Positions 7,553-15,603 of a stretch of 64,000 nt of DNA are shown here, one piece after another. Source of the DNA: Petrotoga mobilis SJ95. GTDB taxonomy: Bacteria; Thermotogota; Thermotogae; Petrotogales; Petrotogaceae. The DNA lies in NCBI RefSeq assembly GCF_000018605.1, contig NC_010003.1:310001-374000 (forward strand), given 5' to 3'. The first letter of the stretch is position 1; every line of letters starts with the position of its first letter. Below the pieces are notes generated by a model. The model saw only the letters and a program-made list of their open reading frames with translations, was not told the DNA's origin and searched no databases. Made by a program: the position numbers and the translations under genes.

Positions 7553-8560
7553 TTATAAAAAATATTTAGGATTAGTTGGAATAAAATTAAATTTCTCAGG
7601 TGCATTTTTATGTACCAAGAGTCTGATAGGCTTTCCATGGAAATCGCATTCTACCAAATTATGAGAAGAGTCGTAGATATGACTTTCTACAGCCTGAACT
7701 TCGAATCCTTCGTCTTTAATGGTTATTTCTTCTGGTCTAAAGCATAACTTGTAACTACCATCCTCTTTATCCACTTTTAATTTATTTAATACGTTTCCAC
7801 CTTTGATTTCAACGTCTATTGTGTTCAATCCTAATCTGGAAGTAAGTTCCATAACTTTTAAGTTTGATGGGTTCTTGTAAATATCGAAGGTTTCCCCAAA
7901 TTGCAAAAGCTCTCCATCATCCAGTATAGCAAGATAATCACTAACCGACAAAGCATCTTCAGGATCACTGAAAACCGCAATCGTTGTTTTACCTAATTCT
8001 TTTATAAAGCTTTTGAGCAAAGCTCTCATTTCTACGTGAAGCTTTCTATCCAACTGACTTAGCGGTTCATCAAGGAGCAACAATCTGCAATCGTGTAATT
8101 TTTCTCTTCCAAAGGCGATCAACTGCTTCATGCCTTCGGGCAATTCATCAGGCTTTAGCTCTAAATAATTTGGTAAACCATCTAACTCTTCTGCCTCTTT
8201 TATCGCTATCTTATACACTTCTTTTTTCTTTTTCCCACCAATGTACAAAGGGAAACCTAAATTCAATTTCGTATCTAAATGAGGAAAAATTGCATAGTTT
8301 TGAAAGACAAACCCGACTTTCCTGTCTCTTGGAGAATACTTCTCTATCCTTTCGTCTCCAAAGACAATTGCTCCAGACTCAGTTTTATTCAAACCCGCAA
8401 GGGTTCTTAATAGCACCGTCTTACCTGAACCTGAAGGTCCTAAAATAGCTAAAACTTCTCCAACTGGTAATTCAAAAGAGATATTTTTTAGCCTGAATCC
8501 ACCAACTTGGGAATTTAGATTTTCTACCTTTAAAGAAAGATCATTGGTTACTTCGACCAT
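7553..8560 (-). CDS. Orphan CUT1/MalK-like ABC ATPase with degenerate motifs
   Basis: The 335-residue protein has a clear Walker A (GPSGSGKT, about 42-49), Q-loop (FVFQNYAIFP), Walker B (LLLLDEPLSQLD) and the C-terminal OB/TOBE-like region of sugar-importer ATPases (MalK/UgpC/GlpS-GlpT group). The signature that is normally LSGGQ reads LPEGM. The H-loop that is normally THDxxEA reads FSDPEDA, so the switch histidine is missing. No permease or binding protein adjoins it. Asymmetric ATPases of this kind usually act as heterodimers with a competent partner, which would have to be encoded elsewhere. ATG 8560 has a GGAGG site. Its substrate is unknown, and pairing with the ATPase-less importer at 17-20 kb is only a possibility. 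Confidence 0.8.
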   Translation of the reverse strand: MVEVTNDLSLKVENLNSQVGGFRLKNISFELPVGEVLAILGPSGSGKTVLLRTLAGLNKTESGAIVFGDERIEKYSPRDRKVGFVFQNYAIFPHLDTKLNLGFPLYIGGKKKKEVYKIAIKEAEELDGLPNYLELKPDELPEGMKQLIAFGREKLHDCRLLLLDEPLSQLDRKLHVEMRALLKSFIKELGKTTIAVFSDPEDALSVSDYLAILDDGELLQFGETFDIYKNPSNLKVMELTSRLGLNTIDVEIKGGNVLNKLKVDKEDGSYKLCFRPEEITIKDEGFEVQAVESHIYDSSHNLVECDFHGKPIRLLVHKNAPEKFNFIPTNPKYFL

Positions 8561-8762
8561 TTTTTCACCTCCTTTGCCAGATAATAGAGCAAAGATTGAG
8601 GTTACTTTTTCACTGAAATTATACCATATTTAATTTAGGATTAATTATAATATTTATGATTTTAGAAATTTTAATTTTAAAAAGGTAAAAGTGCTAAGCC
8701 ATCTTTTCCGTTCTGGAAGCGAAATGCAATATAACCCAGTTTGACAAATTGCCGTTTATAAC

Positions 8763-8791
8763 TTGACTTTTGCATCAGACTACAATACAAT
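8763..8791 (+). promoter_or_regulatory. Promoter of era
   Basis: TTGACT (8763..8768), a 17-base spacer and TACAAT (8786..8791) lie 47 bp before the era start. Both hexamers are one base from the sigma-70 consensus or close to it. Confidence 0.7.
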
Positions 8792-8838
8792 ATCAATAAT
8801 GAGTGTGATTTTTCAAATATAGTTTTTTGGAGGAAAAC

Positions 8839-9759
8839 ATGGAAAACGACAGTTTTAAAAGTGGCTTTGTTGCCTTGGCAGGAAAACCTAACGTTGGAAA
8901 ATCAACATTGATAAACGCTTTGTTGGGTCAAAAAGTGGTTATCGTTTCTGACAAGACACAAACCACAAGAAATAGAGTAAACTGTATATTAACGGAAGAT
9001 CATTATCAAATAGTCTTTGTCGACACCCCAGGTATTCACAAACCTATAAGAAAAATTGGGGAATACATGGTCAATATTGCAATAAATGCATTGAAAGGCG
9101 TTGACCTGATACTTTTTATAATCGATGCAAAGGATGGTTTAAGAAATTCAGATTTAAGAGTTACTGAAATAGTTGATAAATCAAAAATTCCTACCATTCT
9201 TCTTGTCAACAAAGTTGACCTAGTAAAAGACAAAGAAAAGATTAACCTGATGACGGAAAAAATACAAAGTTTGTGTTCAAATATAGTTAAAACCATTGAA
9301 ATTTCCGCTTTGACGGGTAAAAATCTTTCTGAATTAAAACAAAGTATTATAGATTTATTACCCGAAGGTCCACAATACTACCCAGAAGATATGATCACTG
9401 ATAAACCTTCAAGGTTCATCATTTCTGAATTAATTCGGGAAAAAATCTTTCATTTAACAAAGGAAGAGATCCCTCATTCAAGCGGTGTAGTTGTAGAAGA
9501 ATTGAAAGAAAGAGAAAACGGCGTTTTGTACGTAAGAGCAGAAATTTATGTTGAAAAGAAAAGTCAAAAACCTATTATAATAGGTAAAAACGGAAGTATG
9601 ATTAAAAAGATCGGTCAATTAGCAAGACAAGACATAGAAGAACTTTTTGAAAGAAAAGTCTACCTCGATCTTTACGTAAAGGTTCGTGAAAAATGGAGAG
9701 ACGACAAAAATATTTTAAATAACATTATGGAATACAAAATAGAAGAAATAAAAGATTGA
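8839..9759 (+). CDS. era: GTPase Era
   Basis: This 306-residue GTPase binds the 3' end of 16S rRNA and assists 30S assembly. G1 is GKPNVGKST near residues 15-23, followed by the TQTTRNR switch I region, G3 DTPG, and G4 NKVD. The C-terminal KH domain carries IIGKNGSMIKKIG. Length and domain order are standard. ATG 8839 is chosen because the in-frame TTG at 8827 overlaps the GGAGG site (8829..8833) that serves this ATG. The gene is probably monocistronic: an own promoter lies upstream and the next gene is convergent, with only 21 bp between the stops. Nothing unusual was seen. Confidence 0.97.
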   Translation: MENDSFKSGFVALAGKPNVGKSTLINALLGQKVVIVSDKTQTTRNRVNCILTEDHYQIVFVDTPGIHKPIRKIGEYMVNIAINALKGVDLILFIIDAKDGLRNSDLRVTEIVDKSKIPTILLVNKVDLVKDKEKINLMTEKIQSLCSNIVKTIEISALTGKNLSELKQSIIDLLPEGPQYYPEDMITDKPSRFIISELIREKIFHLTKEEIPHSSGVVVEELKERENGVLYVRAEIYVEKKSQKPIIIGKNGSMIKKIGQLARQDIEELFERKVYLDLYVKVREKWRDDKNILNNIMEYKIEEIKD

Positions 9760-9780
9760 AAATAGACTGCTATATGCAAC

Positions 9781-10368
9781 TTAATCAATTCTAAAAGCCT
9801 TGTCAGCTTCTATAATCTCCTGCGCTACATCAACTAACTTTTTGTTGGAATTTCTACTCTTTTTTTGCAAAAATTTCATAGATTCTTCTTCGTTCAATCG
9901 TAATCTTTCCATTACGATACCTTTGGCTTTTTCTATTAATTTTCTTGATTCCAAGGTTTCTTTGGTTACTTCTAATTCATTTTTTAAATTCTTAATATCC
10001 TCAAATCTAGAAATAGCGATTTCAATAGCGGCTTTTAAATCTGTTTCATCTATCGGCTTTATTAGATACCCCAATACTCCCAGATTTTTCGCTTTATCGA
10101 TCAATTCCTCATCATCGTAGCCACTTACAATCAATGTGGAAATAAAAACCTTCTCATTTATCCTTCTTAATGCCTCTAAACCATCCATAACAGGGAGATT
10201 GATATCGGCTATAATCATATCTGGCTTTTTTTCTAAAGCTAATTTGATCAACTCTTTACCGTTTGTAGCTTCTCCAACTACTTTACACCCTAGATTTTCT
10301 AAGTTACTTTTTAACCCCATTAAAATTAGATATTCATCCTCGGCGACCAATACTTTCAAATCCTTCAT
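9781..10368 (-). CDS. ANTAR-domain response regulator (antiterminator)
   Basis: A receiver domain (acidic pair D11/E12 region in VAEDEY, phosphoacceptor D55 in DINLPVMDG, conserved Lys in LIKPID) is followed by a short coiled linker. Then comes an ANTAR RNA-binding domain (LIEKAKGIVMERLRLNEEES to VAQEIIE). Proteins of this type (EutV, NasR) bind paired hairpins in nascent mRNA leaders and prevent termination. The gene follows the histidine kinase by 19 bp and should be phosphorylated by it, as in EutW-EutV. No obvious dual-hairpin target was identified in this window. Because the kinase gene is truncated by an IS, the regulator may now lack its signal input. Confidence 0.92.
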   Translation of the reverse strand: MKDLKVLVAEDEYLILMGLKSNLENLGCKVVGEATNGKELIKLALEKKPDMIIADINLPVMDGLEALRRINEKVFISTLIVSGYDDEELIDKAKNLGVLGYLIKPIDETDLKAAIEIAISRFEDIKNLKNELEVTKETLESRKLIEKAKGIVMERLRLNEEESMKFLQKKSRNSNKKLVDVAQEIIEADKAFRID

Positions 10369-10387
10369 AGTTTAACCCCCAACATCT

Positions 10388-11284
10388 TCAAATTTTCTCC
10401 ATTTCTTCAACAGAAATATTCTTACTAATCTGTTTTAACGGGATCTCAATTCGAACTTTAGCACCGTTCGAACTTTCCATCTCTATTTCCCCATTTAGTT
10501 GTTTGGTAATTATAGAATATACGATCGATAAACCAAGCCCCTGGGTTTTTTGAATATCGAAATTTTGTGGAAATCCTACTCCATTATCTGAAACCACTAG
10601 TTTTATTGATTCATTCTCAAATTTTGAAATAATAGTAATCTCACAATTATCTTTACCAACAAAAGCATACTTTAGACTGTTAGTAACTAACTCGTTCACC
10701 ACCAAAGCTATAGCGGAGGCCTTGCTATATGAAACAAAAATATCGTCTAATTCAAAGTTAAATTTTATCTCTTCTCTTGTACTGTTCATGAATTTGACTA
10801 TCTTTATTATCATCTCTTTGAGATTGATAATACTTCTACCTAATTTATCTTTCGACAACAATTCATGCACAGCGGCGATGCTTTTTATCTTGGACATTAA
10901 ATCATCGAGCATCTCTGCTACATCTTTCCTGGAATCTTTTTTGATCGACATTTTGTACAAAGACATCAAACTAATTATGGACTGTAGATTATTCTTGATT
11001 CGATGATGACTCTCTTGTAACAATACAGAACTTCCAACTAACCTTGTGTCATGAATTGCCAATGCTGCTTGATGGGCTATAGTCTCTAAATACTTTATCT
11101 CTTCTTCAGAATATATATATACTTCTTTGTAATATATGTGGATTATGCCACTCAACCTTGATCTTATGTACAAAGGAACACATATAAAACTACATATATC
11201 TTTGGTTCTCTTCCAAAAAGTGTGGGTAGAAAAAATGAAATATGAACAAATGATTAAATAATCTGGTATCATGTAGAAGAACAC
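10388..11284 (-). CDS. HisKA_2-type histidine kinase, 5' end replaced by IS sequence
   Basis: Native coding runs from 11203 down to 10388. It contains the C-terminal half of a GAF domain (FICVPLYIRSRLSGIIHIYY), an H-box of the HisKA_2 type (ESHHRIKNNLQS) and a HATPase domain with NELVTNSLKYAF, VSDNGVGFP and GLGLSIV. Upstream of 11203 the frame continues for 27 codons into the left end of the ISL3 element and opens at a GTG (11284) without a ribosome site. The original N-terminus, including the front of the sensor domain, is therefore gone. The catalytic core is intact, so a shortened protein could still be made. It is more likely inactive or unregulated. It is the cognate kinase of the ANTAR regulator immediately downstream. 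Confidence 0.85.
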   Translation of the reverse strand: MFFYMIPDYLIICSYFIFSTHTFWKRTKDICSFICVPLYIRSRLSGIIHIYYKEVYIYSEEEIKYLETIAHQAALAIHDTRLVGSSVLLQESHHRIKNNLQSIISLMSLYKMSIKKDSRKDVAEMLDDLMSKIKSIAAVHELLSKDKLGRSIINLKEMIIKIVKFMNSTREEIKFNFELDDIFVSYSKASAIALVVNELVTNSLKYAFVGKDNCEITIISKFENESIKLVVSDNGVGFPQNFDIQKTQGLGLSIVYSIITKQLNGEIEMESSNGAKVRIEIPLKQISKNISVEEMEKI

Positions 11285-11310
11285 AAAACATATAGGGAGT
11301 GATACCAGAT
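11261..11310 (+). promoter_or_regulatory. Inverted repeat covering the transposase start codon
   Basis: An 11-base arm at 11261..11271 (ATCTGGTATCA) is perfectly complementary to 11300..11310. The right arm starts one base after the GGGAG ribosome site and takes in the A and T of the ATG at 11309. In a transcript that starts outside the IS the hairpin would hide the start. A transcript starting between the arms would escape. This resembles the read-through protection known from IS10 and IS50. Confidence 0.55.
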
Positions 11311-12535
11311 GAGAAAAGAGTTACCAAAATTTTTTGAACAGATACTGAATATAACAGAGCCATGGTACATAGAAGAGATAGAACAACAAGGAAATACAAT
11401 CAACATATATGTGGATTTCAAAAAAGGTGCAAAGTTCGAATACAATGGTAAATATTACAGTGCATACGATACGGTTCAAAGGAGTTGGAGACACTTAAAC
11501 TTATTCCAGTATGAAACATACATACATGCAAGGGTAGCTAGGATAAAAACAGATGATGGAACAAAGACTGTAGAGGTTCCTTGGGCTCGAAAAAACTCTG
11601 GATTCACCTTATTGTTTGAAGCGTTTATTCTCGAGTTGTACAACCACATGACGGTTGCTGAGATAGCTAAAAAGTATAATACAACACAAAATAGGTTGTG
11701 GAGAATATTAGACTTTTACGTTTCAAAGGAATTAGAAAAACAAGATTTCTCAAAAGAACCGATAAAAACGTTATCTGTTGATGAAATAGCAAGGAAAAAG
11801 CATCATGTATATTTAACCAATTTCTTAGATGTGGAACGAGAAAAGGTTGTACATATAGCTGATGGTAAAGATGCAGAAACCTTTCTATCGTTTAAAGAAA
11901 GATACACTGAAAAAAACGGTGATCCAACAGACATAGAGTCCATATGCATGGATATGTCGGTACCTTTCAAAGCTGGAGCAAGGAAACATTTCCCAAAAGC
12001 AAAGATAATATTTGACAAATTCCATGTGCTTAATGTATTAAGTGTCCAACTTGATAAAGTGAGAGCCAGAGAGAATAAAGGGTACCATGAAATACTCAAA
12101 AGGACAAAATACTTGCTATTAAAAAATCCTAACAACCTTACCAAGAAAGATAAAGCTAGACTCGATGAAACGCCCCGAAAGGGGTTCAAGGAAGAACAAC
12201 ATCTTGACACAGTTCAAGCCTACGGATTGGTACTTGAGTTTAAAAAGATGTTCGATTACAAGAAACCTTCTTATGCAGCTAAGTATTTTAAACGATGGTA
12301 TGAAAAGGTAATGAAATCAAACATACCCGAAATGATTAAAGCTGCTAAGACTCTCTTAAATCACATAGAAGGTATCTTGTTGCACATAAAAACGAATATC
12401 TCAAACGGTAAAATAGAAGGTATGAACTCTAAACTTAGAGGATTTACTAAAAGAGCTTTTGGTTTTAAAACATTAAAGAATTTAAAAATCACTATATTTA
12501 TTGCCCTTGGTAAACTTAATTTAACTCCAGCTTAA
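11309..12535 (+). CDS. ISL3-family transposase
   Basis: The 408-residue protein has an N-terminal zinc-ribbon/HTH part (HMTVAEIAKKYNTTQNRLWRIL) and a DDE_Tnp_ISL3 catalytic domain. Probable acidic residues are D in LSVDEIARKKHH, D in IIFDKFHV, and E in SNGKIEGMNSKLRG. It ends with the family's typical GFKTLKNLKITIFI tail. Length is normal for ISL3, and there is no frameshift. The start ATG 11309 has a GGGAG site ten bases upstream and is embedded in the hairpin described separately. The stop lies 26 bp from the right end of the element. It catalyses cut-and-paste movement of the IS and appears functional on inspection. Confidence 0.95.
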   Translation: MRKELPKFFEQILNITEPWYIEEIEQQGNTINIYVDFKKGAKFEYNGKYYSAYDTVQRSWRHLNLFQYETYIHARVARIKTDDGTKTVEVPWARKNSGFTLLFEAFILELYNHMTVAEIAKKYNTTQNRLWRILDFYVSKELEKQDFSKEPIKTLSVDEIARKKHHVYLTNFLDVEREKVVHIADGKDAETFLSFKERYTEKNGDPTDIESICMDMSVPFKAGARKHFPKAKIIFDKFHVLNVLSVQLDKVRARENKGYHEILKRTKYLLLKNPNNLTKKDKARLDETPRKGFKEEQHLDTVQAYGLVLEFKKMFDYKKPSYAAKYFKRWYEKVMKSNIPEMIKAAKTLLNHIEGILLHIKTNISNGKIEGMNSKLRGFTKRAFGFKTLKNLKITIFIALGKLNLTPA

Positions 12536-12569
12536 TTACCCACTATTTTCGTGATAGAACCATTTTTGA

Positions 12570-12800
12570 ATCGATTTAAATGAAAAAATCGAACCAGAAA
12601 ATTATCAAATAAATTCAAAAAGAGTGATAAAATTAAAAGCAAAAGGACACGATGAGGATTTACAAAATTGGGAGGGAAGATTGTACTCACAAGCCGGAAG
12701 AATAAAAGTAGGAAAAAAGAAAATCGATGTTAATCTAATTCCATATTTTGCCTGGACAAATAGAGAAGCAGGACCAATGGCAGTATGGATCAGGAAGTGA
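12570..12800 (+). pseudogene. 3' remnant of a GH127-like beta-L-arabinofuranosidase gene
   Basis: Directly after the IS an open stretch of 76 codons, without a usable start, ends at TGA 12798..12800. Its end reads NLIPYFAWTNREAGPMAVWI, which fits the conserved C-terminus of GH127 (DUF1680) arabinofuranosidases ('PYxAWxNRxxGxMxVWxP'). A stop codon interrupts the frame at 12567, six bases from the IS end. Family assignment rests on this short tail and on the arabinose regulator that follows. The rest of the gene, about 550 codons, is missing. Confidence 0.65.
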
Positions 12801-12872
12801 AATCTTTCCAAAATTATAGCATTTCTTAAGTATTATACTATACTAGTTATAGCAAAAAACTATGGAGGAGTT

Positions 12873-13940
12873 TTGGCAGTGAAAAAGACCAAGCAATCTA
12901 TCATAAAAGATTACATCCTTGATCAATTGAAGAGTGGAGAATTAAAAAAAGGAGATAGAATTCTATCTGAAAATAAATTGGCTGAATTTTTTTCCGTCAG
13001 CAGGCAGACAGTTAGAAAAGCTATCTACGATTTAGAAAAAGAAGGGTATTTGGTTACTAGAAGAGGCAGTGGAACTTACGTTAAATCCATGAGAAAAGAT
13101 AAAGAAAACATCGGCATTTTAACTCAATCTTTGACTGACTATATATTTCCTTTTATAGTTATGGGGGCAGAAGAGGTATTAAAAAATACTAAATGTAAAT
13201 CTTTTATAGGTAACGCAAAAAACGATCCTGTTGTTGAAAGAGAGACTTTAGAAAGGTGGATGGATCTTGGATTAAAAGGTATGATAGTAGATCCAGTAGT
13301 AAGTGCCACCAAACAAGCCAATGTAACTCTTTTAAAAGAAATAAGTGAACAGATCCCAACCGTGATTATAAATAGTGATCTGAATATTCCATACGCTGGA
13401 ACGTTGGTTTTGAACGACTACGATTGTGGATCTTTTGCAGCGAAGAAATTTATCGAATTAGGGCATAAAAGGGTCGCTGTGATATACAAAGCCGTTCATA
13501 AAGCAGCAAATGAAAGAGCTAATGGATTTATAGACACAATAAAAGAACATAAGCAAATATTGCTATACGAATTGCCTTTTCATGGTCAAGAAACATCCGA
13601 TGAAGTTTTCAATTTAATCATGTCACTTTTGAGCCTTCCAAAAAACAATATACCCACTGCAATTTTTTGTTCAAACGATTTGGTAGCTATGCAAGTGATA
13701 ATGGCCGCAAAAAAGTTGAATCTTGATATACCAAACGATATTTCGTTAATAGGTTTTGATGATGCAGATTTTGCACAAGCACTCGAAATTTCTACTTTTA
13801 GGCATCCAAAACAGCAATTTGGTGAAAAAGCAGCTCAAATGCTGCTTAAAATGATCGTGGAAAATAACAATGGAAAACCAGAAAAAATTGTCGAGAAAGC
13901 TGAGTTCATAGGAAGAAATAGCCTTATTCAAAAAAAGTGA
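12873..13940 (+). CDS. araR: AraR-type transcriptional repressor (GntR HTH + LacI-like sensor)
   Basis: An N-terminal winged helix (about residues 5-70, with ILSENKLAEFFSVSRQTVRK and the wing RRGSGTYV) is joined to a LacI/periplasmic-binding-like domain. That domain reads from NIGILTQ through IPTAIFCSNDLVAMQV to ISLIGFDDADFA. This chimeric architecture is the hallmark of AraR, the L-arabinose-responsive repressor. Context agrees: a GH127 remnant precedes and an AraM homologue follows ten bases later. The start is either TTG 12873 or GTG 12879, both served by GGAGG at 12864. A -10-like TATACT at 12834 and a CTATA/TATAG inverted repeat (12838..12852) just upstream could be the promoter and an autoregulatory operator. 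Its arabinose regulon is not otherwise present in the window. Confidence 0.85.
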   Translation: MAVKKTKQSIIKDYILDQLKSGELKKGDRILSENKLAEFFSVSRQTVRKAIYDLEKEGYLVTRRGSGTYVKSMRKDKENIGILTQSLTDYIFPFIVMGAEEVLKNTKCKSFIGNAKNDPVVERETLERWMDLGLKGMIVDPVVSATKQANVTLLKEISEQIPTVIINSDLNIPYAGTLVLNDYDCGSFAAKKFIELGHKRVAVIYKAVHKAANERANGFIDTIKEHKQILLYELPFHGQETSDEVFNLIMSLLSLPKNNIPTAIFCSNDLVAMQVIMAAKKLNLDIPNDISLIGFDDADFAQALEISTFRHPKQQFGEKAAQMLLKMIVENNNGKPEKIVEKAEFIGRNSLIQKK

Positions 13941-13949
13941 GGAAAAAAG

Positions 13950-15119
13950 ATGGTTGATCTTTTAAATCTTAAAATAGAACAAATGGCTGATTTGAATTTC
14001 AAATGTGAATGTGGAAGAACTCATAAAGTAGATATTGAAAAAATAATTGTAGGAAGTAATATTCTGAATGATAAAAGTAGTTTTATAGATATTATTAACT
14101 CTGAAAATTTATTTGTTGTGGCTGATAAAAATACCTATAAGAGTTGGGGGAAAGAACTAATCAGACTCTTAAAAAGAGAAAATTACCAAATAACTGAGTT
14201 TATTTTTCAAAATGAAGATCATTTGATTCCAAATGAAAAAAGCGTCGGAAGATTATTGATAGAAATCCCTAAGAATACATCGTTAATAATTGGCGTTGGC
14301 TCTGGGACTATAAACGATCTTTGTAGATTTTTAAGTTACAAACTCAATATCCCTTATGTAATCTTCGCAACCGCCCCTTCAATGGACGGATATGCTTCAA
14401 TGGTTTCCCCTTTAATTGTAGAAGGTTTTAAAAAAACGTATGAAGCAACTTATGCAAAAGCAATTGTATCGGATACACAAGTTCTAAGAAATGCACCTTT
14501 AGAAATGATTCATGCAGGATTTGGAGACATTCTTGGAAAGTTCACTTCTTTGACGGATTGGAAACTTTCTAAATTAATCAACGATGAATATTATTGTGAA
14601 AAAACCGTTGAATTCGTAGAAAAAGCAAGAGATCTTTGTGTAAAAAACGCTGAAGAAATAAGCCAAAGAAGCGAAGAAGTCACTAAACAAATAATGGAAG
14701 CGTTAATTATCTCTGGAATAGCCATTGGATTTGTAGGTTACTCTAGGCCTGCATCGGGAGCAGAGCATCATTTAGCTCATTATTGGGAAATGGATGCCAT
14801 ATCAAAAAATATACCACACCCTTTACATGGAAATTCTGTTGGAGTAGGAACGGTTGTTGTTTCGATGATCTATCAATTAATGAAAGATAAACTTCCAAAA
14901 GGATTAACTCCACCAGATCCTGAGTATTTAATTTCACTTCACAAAAAGGTAGGTTCGATATACAGCCCAAAAGAATTAGGTATTCCAAAAGATGTTTTTC
15001 AAGATAGTATTATACATGCCCGAGAAATCAGAAATAGATACACTATTCTTCAATTAGCTCATGAGTTTAACCTTTTAGAAAAGATATCAACGATTCTTAC
15101 AGATAAATTTTATGGTTAA
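13950..15119 (+). CDS. egsA: sn-Glycerol-1-phosphate dehydrogenase (AraM/EgsA family)
   Basis: The 389 residues fit the AraM/EgsA branch of iron-containing/GlpA-like dehydrogenases, which reduce dihydroxyacetone phosphate to glycerol-1-phosphate with NAD(P)H. Visible features are the N-terminal CECGRTHKVDI motif, the NAD-binding GVGSGTINDLCRF, the TAPSMDGYAS loop, and the metal-ligand histidines in GAEHHLAHYWEM and HPLHGNSVG. The ATG lies ten bases after araR with a GAGG site, so they form an operon. In Bacillus the homologue is araM inside the arabinose operon, which matches this setting. A role in arabinose utilisation itself is unproven. A terminator follows the stop. Confidence 0.88.
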   Translation: MVDLLNLKIEQMADLNFKCECGRTHKVDIEKIIVGSNILNDKSSFIDIINSENLFVVADKNTYKSWGKELIRLLKRENYQITEFIFQNEDHLIPNEKSVGRLLIEIPKNTSLIIGVGSGTINDLCRFLSYKLNIPYVIFATAPSMDGYASMVSPLIVEGFKKTYEATYAKAIVSDTQVLRNAPLEMIHAGFGDILGKFTSLTDWKLSKLINDEYYCEKTVEFVEKARDLCVKNAEEISQRSEEVTKQIMEALIISGIAIGFVGYSRPASGAEHHLAHYWEMDAISKNIPHPLHGNSVGVGTVVVSMIYQLMKDKLPKGLTPPDPEYLISLHKKVGSIYSPKELGIPKDVFQDSIIHAREIRNRYTILQLAHEFNLLEKISTILTDKFYG

Positions 15120-15135
15120 TTTTTATCTTTCACAG

Positions 15136-15170
15136 CTCGGCTAAAAAATATTTAGCCGAGTTTTTGTTTT
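15136..15170 (+). terminator. Rho-independent terminator of araR-egsA
   Basis: CTCGGCTAAA and TTTAGCCGAG form a ten-base stem with a five-base loop, followed by TTTTTGTTTT. It lies 17 bp after the egsA stop. Confidence 0.9.
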
Positions 15171-15173
15171 CAA

Positions 15174-15351
15174 TCATAATACTTTTTCCATACGAAAAAA
15201 GCTTAATTTTCGTTGCCGACTTAATTCTAACGTTGATTCACTTGTTTTTTTATATCCTAACTTTTTATAAAACTTGATAGCTATAGTATTTTCTTTTTCT
15301 GCATCCATTATCTTCGCTTTCCTTCGTAGTTGCTTTCTCTATGCTGATCAT
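15174..15351 (-). pseudogene. Decayed GNAT acetyltransferase gene (internal deletion and frameshift)
   Basis: An ATG at 15351 behind AAGGGGGG opens MISIEKATTKE, a typical GNAT start, but this frame soon leaves the conserved path. A second frame, ending at 15174, reads AEKENTIAIKFYKKLGYKKT and then ESTLELSRQRKLSFFRMEKV. This is the C-terminal beta-strand/helix region of a GNAT acetyltransferase (N-x-x-A-x-x-F-Y-x-K-x-G-F/Y). The central two-thirds of a normal gene of about 150 codons are absent. It is a clear relic; the substrate class is unknown. Confidence 0.75.
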
Positions 15352-15487
15352 TTTATGCCCCCCCTTGAATGTATTTTACCAGATCATAGTACGATGTTTA
15401 GAAAGAGCATTTTTAAGAATTTTCAACGTAATCGGCTATAAAAGCTCTTAATTACTCTTAATCATCTCAAATCAAGAATAATTAAGT

Positions 15488-15516
15488 TTGCAAAATATAA
15501 AAATTAAAGTTATAAT
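15488..15516 (+). promoter_or_regulatory. Promoter of the GntR/nucleoside phosphorylase/ABC operon
   Basis: TTGCAA (15488..15493), a 17-base spacer and TATAAT (15511..15516) lie 88 bp before the GntR start. The 250 bases between the GNAT relic and the regulator hold only this promoter and the AGGAGG site. Confidence 0.65.
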
Positions 15517-15603
15517 TAGAATAAAGATATGAAGTATGATATGTTATTTAATTTTAACCTAAAAGTTATTTTATTTTCATGTTTTAATCTGAGGAGGTGC
15601 TAA

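Larger units (their letters stand above)
11204..12561 (+). mobile_element. Complete ISL3-family insertion sequence
   Basis: The element is 1358 bp with imperfect terminal inverted repeats that match at 19 of 25 positions (starting GGTTCTCTTCC on the left and GGTTCTATCAC on the right end). It encodes a full-length transposase. ISL3 elements normally make 8-bp target duplications, but the flanks here (ATATCTTT on the left, ATTTTTGA on the right) do not match. A broken kinase gene adjoins on one side and a broken glycosidase gene on the other. Together these indicate that a deletion or recombination between IS copies accompanied or followed insertion. Confidence 0.92.

Noticed and set aside
11196-12569. 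An 8-bp target duplication around the ISL3 element
   Set aside because: Left flank ATATCTTT and right flank ATTTTTGA differ, so no duplication is claimed.
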